Source: Phytophthora quininea
Lineage: Eukaryota; Oomycota; Peronosporomycetes; Peronosporales; Peronosporaceae
Reading direction: 5' to 3'
Assembly (NCBI GenBank): GCA_011947345.1
Contig: JAAVTG010000023.1
Span: 744,001 to 808,000 of the forward strand
Length of the DNA: 64,000 bases
In this document: piece by piece, positions 44,138 to 53,227 of the stretch
How positions within the stretch are numbered: the stretch's first letter is position 1
Layout of the letters: each line of letters opens with the position of its first letter
The notes under the pieces: generated by a model
The model's input: only the letters and a program-made list of their open reading frames with translations
Told to the model about the DNA's origin: nothing
Database searches by the model: none
Translations under genes and position numbers: made by a program

Positions 44138-45010
44138 ATGAAGGTCTGCAGCACCACGCTACTCTTTGCGATCTCCGCCACTACCGTCTCGACAGCTTGT
44201 GATACCGCGCCATTCGCGTCGTGCGGCTCGGACAGCGGAATCACTTGCTGCCAGGATGGCTACTACTGCCAGCCTTGGGACTCGGGGTACTACCAATGCA
44301 TCCAGCCGCCAAGCCAATGTCCGCAGCAGCTCACGAACATCGACCTCTACGGCAACGATATCATGACGATCTACGGAATCCAACCGAGCGAGTGCTGCGC
44401 GCAGTGTGCTGAGACGGCTGGATGCGCCGCCTACACGTTTGTCAACAGCAACCCGGGGTCGCCAGCATGCTATCTGAAGAGTGCAGCGGGTAATCCTCGC
44501 GCGTCGACCGGGGCGGTCTCGGGAGTCCTGGGCACCACCATCGCCAACACGACCGCACCCGCCACTACCACGGCTGCTCCGAGTGTAACCACGGCCACCC
44601 CAGTCAACGCTACAGCCGCACCAGCGTCGAATGGGTCTAATGTGACCCCACCGCCATCCCCGGCCAACAACTGCTTGGTTGCTGCTGGAGCGAAGTGTGG
44701 AAGTAGCACCGGCGTGACGTGCTGCCCCGTGGACTACTACTGCCAGCCGTGGAGCCCGGACTATTACCAGTGCGTCCAGCCGCCAGCTCAATGCTCGCAC
44801 CAGGAGACCGACGTGGACTACTACGGCAACGATCTCAAGACCGTCTACGTGAACCAGCCGTCGCTCTGCTGCAGTGAGTGCGCCGCCACCGAGGGCTGCA
44901 CTGCGTACACGTACATCAACGACAACCCGGGACAACCCGTCTGCTACCTCAAGAGCGCCAGCAACACCTCCCAGACGCTGGTCGGAGCCGTCTCGGGTCG
45001 TCTCAACTAA
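44138..45010 (+). CDS. CBEL-family secreted protein C (two CBM1-PAN modules), intact
   Basis: 290 residues with no frame break. A signal peptide (MKVCSTTLLFAISATTVSTA); CBM1-1 (CCQDGYYCQPWDSGYYQC); PAN-1 (CPQQLTNIDLYGNDIMTIYG ... CAAYTFVNSNPGSPACYLK); a Thr/Ala/Pro-rich, probably O-glycosylated linker (TTAAPSVTTATPVNATAAP); CBM1-2 (CCPVDYYCQPWSPDYYQC); and PAN-2 (CSHQETDVDYYGNDLKTVYV ... YTYINDNPGQPVCYLK). This is the classic CBEL architecture: cellulose binding by CBM1, lectin-like contacts by PAN. Best reference copy for the cluster. Confidence 0.92.
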   Translation: MKVCSTTLLFAISATTVSTACDTAPFASCGSDSGITCCQDGYYCQPWDSGYYQCIQPPSQCPQQLTNIDLYGNDIMTIYGIQPSECCAQCAETAGCAAYTFVNSNPGSPACYLKSAAGNPRASTGAVSGVLGTTIANTTAPATTTAAPSVTTATPVNATAAPASNGSNVTPPPSPANNCLVAAGAKCGSSTGVTCCPVDYYCQPWSPDYYQCVQPPAQCSHQETDVDYYGNDLKTVYVNQPSLCCSECAATEGCTAYTYINDNPGQPVCYLKSASNTSQTLVGAVSGRLN

Positions 45011-45717
45011 CCTGTCTAGGCAACGCAACATGTTCCGTGTCAATATATGCTCGCTTTAACTTGTGCAGCTTAAAAGCATCGGTGAAGGGTGCCGTCAAGG
45101 CGCGCCATGGTATTTTAGCGGCAACGAAGATAGATGATCTTCCTTGGTCAGTAGCCAAATTGTGTGGAGCTTTTCTCAGCTGATCGACCACGGAAAACGA
45201 GACCGGAAGCTGCCGAAGCTTGAAGCAATCAGTCAGTCGGCGTCGAACAGCAAGCACGCCGCCGTTCGCAAAATTGTTGCCACCCGGATTTTCCCCTTCG
45301 TTGGCAAAGTCACTGCCGCGCGTGAATCAAGACAGCTTGACCTGTGGCCAGCTCTGCAGGTGCCGCGGACCCATTCTGCTAGCTGTCCGTTGCCCTCAGC
45401 ACACGCTAAAGTGATGAGACTTCACCTTGTAAAGCAGCCACACTTCAGAAATCCAGCGAGCAAGACTAGCTAGTGGTCATTTGTGCCGGTGTTGCGCAGT
45501 TTGTCGAAGTCTGCACCTTGCGGCCAATTTTTCGTTCCAAACGTTGAAGTTGCCTCGAACGCCAAAAAGTGTCCTTGAGACCTCGCGCCTCATGGCCCAT
45601 AGCCAACGGGGCCGAGACTGCCCCCACTCACTAGCTCACTTCCTGATTTGCCTCAGCCGCAATAGATCTCCATTGCTTCTACTCCGCCGCAAGAGTTGCT
45701 CAAGACAATGCTCACTC
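45011..45717. other. CBEL-C/D intergenic (707 bp)
   Basis: No supported gene. TCACTTCCTGATTTGC at 45636-45651 (initiator-like plus ATTTGC) lies about 70 bp before the CBEL-D ATG. Confidence 0.5.
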
Positions 45718-46109
45718 GCATTACCATCCTACTCGCCAGCTTCGTGACCGTCACGGCTGCGGCTGACTGCAGCACGGTCTCGTACGGCAACTGCGGCTCG
45801 GACTCGGCTGGCGTCAGCTGCTGCCCCAGCGCGCAGTACTGCCAGCCCTGGAACTCCAACTACTACCAATGCATCGACCTCCCGTCGCAGTGCAGCAAGC
45901 AGTTTTCGAACATCGATTTCAGCGGTGACGATCTTCAGACGGTCTACGGTCTGCAGCCTGGAGACTGCTGCACCAAGTGCACCGAGACATCGGGGTGTGC
46001 GGCCTACACGTTCGTGAACAACAACCCGGGCCAGACCGCGTGCTACCTCAAGAGCGGCACGGGCACCAGAACCACCTCCGCTGGAGCCGTCTCCGGCATC
46101 GTGACGACC

Positions 46110-46114
46110 AATAC
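46110..46114. repeat. AATAC target duplication, left
   Basis: AATAC directly before the 5' LTR; identical copy at 52694-52698. Five bases is the usual Ty3/gypsy duplication. Confidence 0.9.
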
Positions 46115-46508
46115 TGTCAGGCCGGGTGCGTGCAGGTCAGCACGCCCGGGCCAACTTCTTCCTGGCGTGCTGACCTGCACGCCAGCGGCCAAGTGCCACG
46201 GCCGCCGTGCGCCAGCCTGCCTTGTGAGGCCAGGAGCGCACGGCAGGCACTCGCCACTTGAGTGCCGAGCACTCATCGGCAACTCTTAGGAAAACAAAGG
46301 AAAAAGAAACGTTTTATATTTAGGTTTAGTATAGGCAAAGAAAAAGAAACTTACCCACCATGGAGAAGCCCAAGAAGCGCCTCCATGGCATGCATGTCGT
46401 AGCTAGCAAAGAGAACATCACAAACATAGTTCAGTTTCCAATTTACGTCGTCCCTCCACAGTATCCACACCAACGCTTACCTCGCCACCGCCGCCGCGCG
46501 TCCCGACA
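46115..46508 (+). repeat. 5' LTR
   Basis: Begins TGTCAGGCC, ends CCCGACA. Holds a 19-bp-arm hairpin (46128-46146 with 46164-46182) and a TATA-like TTTTATATTTAGG near 46310. Differs from the 3' LTR only by one extra A at about 46301-46305. Confidence 0.93.
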
Positions 46509-46510
46509 TC

Positions 46511-46524
46511 TGGTAGCACGGGGG
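46511..46524 (+). other. Candidate primer-binding site
   Basis: TGGTAGCACGGGGG starts with the TGG complementary to a tRNA CCA end and lies 2 nt from the LTR. The tRNA partner was not identified. Confidence 0.5.
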
Positions 46525-46908
46525 AGCGGTCGTCGCTGTCCATCTCGGTCGTCGCTGTCCGCCGCAGATCTACGGGAGTTTTGGGTGTGAGGGCTGAAGT
46601 GTTGCTCCCTGATTGGGTAACTGCCCCCATCCGCGTGGCTAGAACCGTAATTTTGGTTTCTGGTCGCCGCACGCTGATTGGCGCAAATCTGGCTGGTGGG
46701 CTTTGTGGTACTCTAGAGTGCTCCGCCACGGCTATTTGTGCTAGGCTATAAGTGTAATTACCGTTCTTCAACACCTGCCCCGTTATTTACCCTAAGTGTT
46801 CGATTTTGGACATAATTCTTAGGCTAACCGGTAAGTCAGGCACGCTCTTGGTTTACTTGCCCAGCAACCTCTAAAAGTCTCGTTGTTTTGGCCCAATTGG
46901 GCTAGGTT

Positions 46909-47376
46909 ATGACACGAGCTAAGCCATCCGTTGTCCACGCTAGTGACAAGGACCCGAAGCTTGTCGGCTCGTTTCTACGTCTTTCGGTGGACGATCCGTT
47001 CCTCGCAGACAAGGCACGCAAGGACCTCTACAAGTCGATCGCCAAATCGGACCGGATTCTGAAGGCTCTGCTCAAGCACGTAAAAACGCACGAAAGTGAG
47101 CGTTCCTCCGAAAAGCGTCGTATTGCTGAGCTGTTAGTCAACACTCAGGCACAGCTGTTTCGCGCGAACCGTCTCGTCTCGCTGGGAATTCAGCGCGTGC
47201 TTCGAGAAATCGAACCGGACGAGCACCCGTACACGAAGCGCGGAGATCCGACCCGAAAGCAGCACAAGCGTCATCACAAGGACGCCGAGAGCTCTCCAGC
47301 TAAGTCAAAAAGGCTAAGACCACCTCGAAACCTTAGGGTTAGCATAGCTATTCCTTGTAACAGGTTTCTGTCGTAA
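46909..47376 (+). CDS. Extra 155-residue basic ORF upstream of gag
   Basis: An ATG-started ORF in the retroelement leader, ending 56 bp before the gag ATG. The first 100 residues are helical and charged (LYKSIAKSDRILKALLKHVK, AELLVNTQAQLFRANRLV); the C-terminus is Lys/Arg/His-rich (RKQHKRHHKDAESS, KSKRLRPPRN) and could bind nucleic acid. I recognise no family. It might be an accessory protein or part of gag joined by splicing. Confidence 0.5.
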   Translation: MTRAKPSVVHASDKDPKLVGSFLRLSVDDPFLADKARKDLYKSIAKSDRILKALLKHVKTHESERSSEKRRIAELLVNTQAQLFRANRLVSLGIQRVLREIEPDEHPYTKRGDPTRKQHKRHHKDAESSPAKSKRLRPPRNLRVSIAIPCNRFLS

Positions 47377-47432
47377 TCCATCACTTTACTCCACGTACCT
47401 TTCGAAGTTGATCGATTCTACAAGTATCAAGT

Positions 47433-50400
47433 ATGGCAGACCCTGCACAGTTAATGCAGACGATGCTCGCCTCGATAGAGAAGCAGAACGAGCTTATTAA
47501 GCAGTTCACTGAGATGAAACAAATCTCGGAGCTTAAACTCGAAGGCATGAAGCTGCCCACGTACAAAGGCACTCTGGATGAGTCATTTGAACTGTACAAG
47601 CAGAATATCGATCAATACTTCCAGGCAAAGGCTATCTCGTACAAAAACACCGACATAAAGGAGAGAATCTTGGCAATCATCGCTGGAACGTTAAAGCTTG
47701 GTGCCGCACACTGGTACATGGCTGAAAAGGGCACATTCTTAAGTGTTGACGACTTCTTCAAGAGGTTGGAAGCTGAGTTCGTACCCGAGGACATGCAAGA
47801 ACGCCTGCGTGAGCAGATGAACGACCTAAAGGAGAAACAGTGCAAAGACTTGCCTGAGTATGTCAGCAAGTTCCGCGACCTAGTAACACAGGTTAAAAAG
47901 ATGGAAGAACTCGACAAAATTAGTTACTTCCTACGTGGTCTATCATCCAGTATACGCGAAGAAGTTCAGTACAAACGCTGCGAGACGCTAGCAAAAGCTG
48001 TCACTACAGCGTTGGACTACGATCGGTCTCATCCTCGTCATAAACGTTCGGACGGATCCAAGTACCGTTCCTATGACCGTAAGCGTTCAAACGATGAAAA
48101 CAACGATGGAGCTGAGCCGATGGAGATCGACAATGTGCATGTACCTTCGCGAGAGGAGTGCATACGCCGGAACCTATGTTTCAGGTGTGGAAGCGCTGCT
48201 CATAGGGCAAACCACTGTCCTATTCGATCGCAGCAGAGAGCCAGAAGAAACCCGCCGAGATACAACCGTTTTAACCAGACGCATCGTCGCGGGCAGGCTC
48301 GGATGAACATGGTGAACCACACTGATGACAACTCGGAAACTGTTGTCCTAGAGAATGTAACCATGAACGTAGCCGACATCCAAGAGCAAATGGATATGCT
48401 ACAGGAAACGATCTTGTCCAACGTTAGCGAAGTCGAGACAACTGCTATGACGGAAGCACCTGGTATGCAAGTACTGCAACCAGAGGAAGCACCTGGTGTG
48501 CGCGAATCGCAACCAGTGGAAGCACCTGAAGTGCACGAATCGCACTCAGAAAAGAAAGAGTTGGTATTGCATGGATCGCAACCAACAAGTACGTCCGAAA
48601 ACCTGCGGGTTAATGCAGTAAAGTCTAGTTCGACTTCCAGTCTTTTCATTCGAAGAGGCAGAATCAACGGCAAAGATGTCCGAATCTTATTGGACACGGG
48701 AGCAAGTAAGAACATGATCAAGCCCGGTATAGCAACTACCATATTGGCTTTGCGGAAACTGCAAGCAACACGCTTTGATGGAACGATGACTCCTAAGCAG
48801 GATGTCAAACATGTTCAAGCTCCAGTGTCTATGGATGGATACTTCTTTCCTTCAATGGAGTTTGTGGAATGGAAACTACCAGACTCACACGATGTGATCT
48901 TTGGTAAACCATGGTTCCAGAAGTACAATCCGCAAGTGAACTGGCAAACGGAAGAGCTAGAAGTACCCGAGCAGTTTCACTTCACGGATGTGGATGGCCC
49001 TCAGTTCAATCAGAACATTAAGGACGGAGACTATGAACAAGTCTTTCGTGTCAAGGTCAAGCTGGTAGCTGACATAGATTCAATTCCTGAACCCATCCGT
49101 AAGGTGGTTACGGAAGAATTTGCAGATGTGTTCCCGGATAAGTTACCGGATACATTGCCTCCATCTCGAGAAGTAAACTTCGAGTTGACCATGAAAGAAG
49201 GAGCTAAGCCAAGCTCAAGAGCACCGTTTCGCTTGTCAAAAATGGAGCAAGATGCCCTCGAAGAGTTCGTACAGGAAAACTTACGCAAAGGATGGATTGA
49301 GTTGTCTAACTCTCCATGGGTCTCGAACATCTTCGCTATTCCAAAGAAGGATCCGGTAACGGGCATGTTTCCACGTAGAGCTGAATGGCTCCGTAGCGGT
49401 AACACGAAAATTCCGTTACGTTGGGTGATTGACTATCGATACGTCAACAACTTGACCCTGATCGCAAAAATTCCATTACCTATGATCGAAGAACTTTTTG
49501 ATCGTATGGTAGGATGTGTCATCTATACGTTGATAGATCTTGCGCAAGGGTATCATCAAATGTTGGTGATTAAATCTAGTCGACCATACACTGCGTTTCG
49601 TACGCACAAGGAAACCTATCAATGGTGCGTTGCGCCTATGGGTATGGCTGGAATGCCAGGAACTTGGTCAAGACTTATGCGTACGCTCTTTGAGAAGTAT
49701 GATTTTGTTGTCGTCTATCTTGATGACATATGCATCTTTTCCAAGAGCATGGAAGAGCATGTTGAGCATTTACGCACAGTCTGTTCCGTTCTCCGTCGTG
49801 AACGACTGTACGCGCATTTGTCAAAGTGTTCATTTGGACAGTCGGAAGTAGCCTTCCTTGGTCACATGGTATCGCAAGAAGGACTGAAAGTAGACCCTCG
49901 CAAGACCGAAGCAATCGCGAAGTATCCAGCACCAACATCCCGTAAAGCTCTGTTGAGTTTCTTGGGGCTGGCCGGGTACTATCGCAAGTTTATCTGCGAT
50001 TTTGCAGAGATTGCACGTCCTCTACGAGCACTAACTAAAGCCGATACACCATGGACATGGAATGAAGAGCACGAAAATGCTTTTCTAGCGCTAAAGCTTG
50101 CACTTCAACAAGCCCCAACGTTGAAGTTGCCCGACTTCTCACGACCGTTTGTCGTAACAACCGATGCATCTGGGTATTGCATGGGTGGAGTTCTGTCACA
50201 GAACTACGATGGTGCCGACCATCCGATCGCCTTCTTTTCCAAGAAGTTTGATGAACATGAACGTGCGTGGCCTACGCATGAGAAGGAGTTGCTCGCCATC
50301 AAAACAGCAACAGAGAAATGGAGACACTATCTACATGGACGTCCGTTTGATGTCTATACAGACAGTTCTGCATGTTCGTGGATGTTGCATCATCCTCGAG

Positions 50401-50762
50401 TGTCACCGAAGATGGCTCGCTTCTTAACTCACTTTTCCAACTTCACGTTCACGTTGCATCATGTACGTGGCAAAGCTAACGTGGTCGCTGATGCGTTATC
50501 ACGACCTTCGGTGGAAGATCCGGACGAGCTCGAAGAGGAACCAGCTCCGTTACCTGAAGTCACTTACACAGTTCATGAATGTGATGACTCGTGTGCACAA
50601 CGTGCGTCACCATTACATGAGAACATGGTTCAATCATCGGTGTTTCGTCACCTTTCGGTTGATGATTCGCACCTCATTCTCGACGATGTCGACTTACGGG
50701 GGAGAGTCGCCCGATTGGCGTCCCACAAGAACAAGTCAACAGCGTCGATTTCCACTTTGTGA
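47433..50762 (+). CDS. Retroelement Gag-Pol, first part (gag, PR, RT, RNase H)
   Basis: 1109 codons from ATG. A retrotrans_gag-type helical domain (about residues 50-200) is followed by a CCHC zinc knuckle near residue 249 (CFRCG then H and C in CX2CX4HX4C spacing), aspartic protease motif LLDTGAS near 423, RT with the YLDD catalytic box near 761, and RNase H with TTDAS near 909. Gag and pol are fused in one frame, as in many chromoviruses. The frame ends at 50762, between RNase H and integrase; the integrase frame is open from about 50692, so one base is missing there (or a recoding event occurs). Confidence 0.9.
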   Translation: MADPAQLMQTMLASIEKQNELIKQFTEMKQISELKLEGMKLPTYKGTLDESFELYKQNIDQYFQAKAISYKNTDIKERILAIIAGTLKLGAAHWYMAEKGTFLSVDDFFKRLEAEFVPEDMQERLREQMNDLKEKQCKDLPEYVSKFRDLVTQVKKMEELDKISYFLRGLSSSIREEVQYKRCETLAKAVTTALDYDRSHPRHKRSDGSKYRSYDRKRSNDENNDGAEPMEIDNVHVPSREECIRRNLCFRCGSAAHRANHCPIRSQQRARRNPPRYNRFNQTHRRGQARMNMVNHTDDNSETVVLENVTMNVADIQEQMDMLQETILSNVSEVETTAMTEAPGMQVLQPEEAPGVRESQPVEAPEVHESHSEKKELVLHGSQPTSTSENLRVNAVKSSSTSSLFIRRGRINGKDVRILLDTGASKNMIKPGIATTILALRKLQATRFDGTMTPKQDVKHVQAPVSMDGYFFPSMEFVEWKLPDSHDVIFGKPWFQKYNPQVNWQTEELEVPEQFHFTDVDGPQFNQNIKDGDYEQVFRVKVKLVADIDSIPEPIRKVVTEEFADVFPDKLPDTLPPSREVNFELTMKEGAKPSSRAPFRLSKMEQDALEEFVQENLRKGWIELSNSPWVSNIFAIPKKDPVTGMFPRRAEWLRSGNTKIPLRWVIDYRYVNNLTLIAKIPLPMIEELFDRMVGCVIYTLIDLAQGYHQMLVIKSSRPYTAFRTHKETYQWCVAPMGMAGMPGTWSRLMRTLFEKYDFVVVYLDDICIFSKSMEEHVEHLRTVCSVLRRERLYAHLSKCSFGQSEVAFLGHMVSQEGLKVDPRKTEAIAKYPAPTSRKALLSFLGLAGYYRKFICDFAEIARPLRALTKADTPWTWNEEHENAFLALKLALQQAPTLKLPDFSRPFVVTTDASGYCMGGVLSQNYDGADHPIAFFSKKFDEHERAWPTHEKELLAIKTATEKWRHYLHGRPFDVYTDSSACSWMLHHPRVSPKMARFLTHFSNFTFTLHHVRGKANVVADALSRPSVEDPDELEEEPAPLPEVTYTVHECDDSCAQRASPLHENMVQSSVFRHLSVDDSHLILDDVDLRGRVARLASHKNKSTASISTL

Positions 50763-52447
50763 GTCCCCATCTGTCCGACATGCAGAAAAGAGAGTTTAGT
50801 CGTGGATATGAGTCGGACGTTGCTTTCAAAGAGCAGTGGAATAACGGTGCTAATCCGGAAAAGTTCGTGAAACACAACAGTCTTCTCTTCTTCAAGAGAA
50901 AGAAAGACAAAGTCTACCGTTTGTGTGTGCCTAAACGCAAACAGTTACGTACCAACATCATCACGGAATTTCATGATGGTAACACTTCGGCGCATCCAGG
51001 TAGTCGTCGCACCTACCTCAAGCTATCGCAATGGTATTGGTGGCCGACTATGGATCGTGACGTTCGTGAATACGTTCGTACCTGTGAGACCTGTGCAAGA
51101 TGGAAGTCTAACAGTCAAAAGAAGCAAGGACTTCTTATGCCAATACCCATTCCTAAGGAATGTTGGGAAGTCATTTCAATGGACTTCATCACAGGATTAC
51201 CTGCGTCGGAAGGATTCGATGCTATCTTTGTGGCTGTCGACAAACTATCGAAGCGCGCAAAATATGCACCAACCTACACCACAGCTGATGCCCAAGACAC
51301 AGCAAAAGTTTTCTTTGATGCTGTTGTCAGACACCATGGACTGCCAAAGGTAATCATCAGTGATCGTGACTCGAAGTTCATTTCGGACTTCTGGAAGTCA
51401 TTGATGCAGCTGATGGGCGTCAAGCTTAGCATGACCACAGCTCACAGAGCTCAAGCTGATGGTCAAACGGAACGTCAGAATCTAGTGTTAGAAGACGCAC
51501 TGAGATGCATGGTATCGTACCATGGCGACGATTGGGTAAAGCATCTCGGAACAGTGGAGTATGCCCACTCAACACTCGTCAACGCATCAACAAAGCTTAC
51601 TCCGTTCGAAGTAGACACAGGACGTAAAGTGTCGAACATAGTTGCTGAAGAGATGAGAGAGCTACTTCAGTCAGAGCAAGACGTAACGATTGCAGAATTC
51701 GCAAGAAATTTTGCAAAGGAACGACAAGAAATCGTGGAAGAAGCTCGCAAGAACTTGGAATACGCGCAAACAAAACAAAAAGAGTACTACGATCGCAAAC
51801 GTCGTCAAGTCGACTTCAAAGAAGGAGACTTAGTGCTGCTCGATACGAAGAACCTACCGCTAAAGACAGTCAACAAGGATACAGAGCTAAAGAAAGCAAA
51901 ACTAGCGGCTAAGAAGGTTGGACCTTTCGTGATCAAACGCATGATCAACGACAATGTCGCCAAGTTGATTCTTCCAAACTCCATGAAGAGACTCAACCCA
52001 ACGTTCAACGTCGAACTCTTGTCGCACAACAAAACCAATGTGTCGGACTTTCCAAATCGTCCGATACCGAAAGCGGTTCCTCTCATTCTCAATGATGAAA
52101 CTGAAGAACAACTATTCCTGGTAGAGAAGTTGTTGAAGAACCGCTCGAGACGCCGCAAGCGTCAATGGTTAGTTCAGTGGCATGGCATCCCTGAACACGA
52201 AGCAACCTGGGAAAACGAGAAAGACATCAAGCATGTTTCGCATTGGCAACAACTCCTTGAGGAATATCGGCGTCGCCAACGCGAACACAAGCAGGGGAGA
52301 TGTCAGGCCGGGTGCGTGCAGGTCAGCACGCCCGGGCCAACTTCTTCCTGGCGTGCTGACCTGCACGCCAGCGGCCAAGTGCCACGGCCGCCGTGCGCCA
52401 GCCTGCCTTGTGAGGCCAGGAGCGCACGGCAGGCACTCGCCACTTGA
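50692..52447 (+). CDS. Retroelement Pol, second part (integrase and chromodomain)
   Basis: About 585 codons. Integrase HHCC zinc domain (HPGSRRTYL ... CETCARW), core with DDE residues (SMDFITG, ISDRDSKF, DGQTERQN), then a C-terminal chromodomain (RQWLVQWHGIPEHEATWE). Chromodomains steer integration toward modified chromatin. The frame enters the 3' LTR and stops 147 bp inside it. The ATG at 50780 (MQKREFS) is internal to this unit; the real start is the upstream polyprotein. Confidence 0.88.
52289..52300 (+). other. Polypurine tract
   Basis: AAGCAGGGGAGA immediately before the 3' LTR, the expected site for plus-strand priming. Confidence 0.65.
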
Positions 52448-52693
52448 GTGCCGAGCACTCATCGGCAACTCTTAGGAAAACAAAGGAAAAGAAACGTTTT
52501 ATATTTAGGTTTAGTATAGGCAAAGAAAAAGAAACTTACCCACCATGGAGAAGCCCAAGAAGCGCCTCCATGGCATGCATGTCGTAGCTAGCAAAGAGAA
52601 CATCACAAACATAGTTCAGTTTCCAATTTACGTCGTCCCTCCACAGTATCCACACCAACGCTTACCTCGCCACCGCCGCCGCGCGTCCCGACA
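52301..52693 (+). repeat. 3' LTR
   Basis: Same ends as the 5' copy. The integrase reading frame runs into it and stops at 52445-52447. Confidence 0.93.
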
Positions 52694-52698
52694 AATAC
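52694..52698. repeat. AATAC target duplication, right
   Basis: AATAC directly after the 3' LTR, partner of 46110-46114. Confidence 0.9.
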
Positions 52699-53227
52699 GA
52701 CGTCGCCCTCGCCGACCACAGCGGCGCCTACGACTGCACCGACGCCGACCCCATCGTCGACGTCTTCGACTTGCTCGACAGCAGCGTACGGATCCTGCGG
52801 ATCAAGCTCGGGAACCACGTGCTGCCCGAGCGGATACTACTGCCAGCCCTGGAGCGACAACTACTACCAGTGCATCCAGCCTCCGTCGCAGTGCACCAAG
52901 CAGGCGACCGACACAGACTACCCCGGCAACGACCTTCAGACCGTGTATGTGAGCTTGCCTTCTCTTTGTTGCGATGCATGTGCCAGCACGTCTGGATGCA
53001 AGGCGTACACTTACATCAACAACAACCCCGGCCAGCCCGTGTGCTACTTGAAGAGCGCTGCGGGGACTGCCACCACGAAGGTCGGCGCCGTGTCGGGTAT
53101 CCTCAACTAAGTTGAGATAACTCCCGTGCTCCTCGCTTTGATTTTGAGAATCCTTTCACATTGTAGTTCTTGAGGGTATAGCACCATTGCACAATACAAA
53201 CATGCAGCTTGTCTTCTCAATATCGCG

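Larger units (their letters stand above)
46115..52693 (+). mobile_element. Ty3/gypsy LTR retrotransposon, chromovirus type (6.6 kb, complete)
   Basis: Two LTRs (394 and 393 bp; TG...CA), AATAC target duplications, a TGGTAGCACGGGGG primer-binding-site candidate 2 nt after the 5' LTR and a purine tract before the 3' LTR. It encodes gag with a CCHC knuckle, protease, reverse transcriptase, RNase H, integrase and a C-terminal chromodomain (order PR-RT-RH-IN, Ty3/gypsy). The LTRs differ by one base in an A run, so insertion is recent. There is also a 155-codon ORF before gag. Confidence 0.93.
45718..53110 (+). pseudogene. CBEL-family gene D (two modules) split by a Ty3/gypsy element
   Basis: 5' part 45718-46114: signal peptide (MLTRITILLASFVTVTAAA), CBM1 (CCPSAQYCQPWNSNYYQC), PAN (CSKQFSNIDFSGDDLQTVYG ... 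AAYTFVNNNPGQTACYLK). 3' part 52699-53110: Thr/Pro/Ser linker, CBM1 (CCPSGYYCQPWSDNYYQC), PAN (CTKQATDTDYPGNDLQTVYV ... YTYINNNPGQPVCYLK), stop 53108-53110. The retroelement lies in the linker at AATAC, duplicated on both sides; each half keeps an open frame, and both run in one frame if the element and one AATAC are ignored. The gene was therefore intact until a recent insertion. The 5' half alone could still give a one-module protein with a tail read from the LTR. Confidence 0.88.

Noticed and set aside
46115..46290. CBEL-D as an intact gene ending in the LTR (ORF to about 46289)
   Set aside because: The tail after 46114 is LTR sequence shared with 52301-52475; the real second module resumes after the element.
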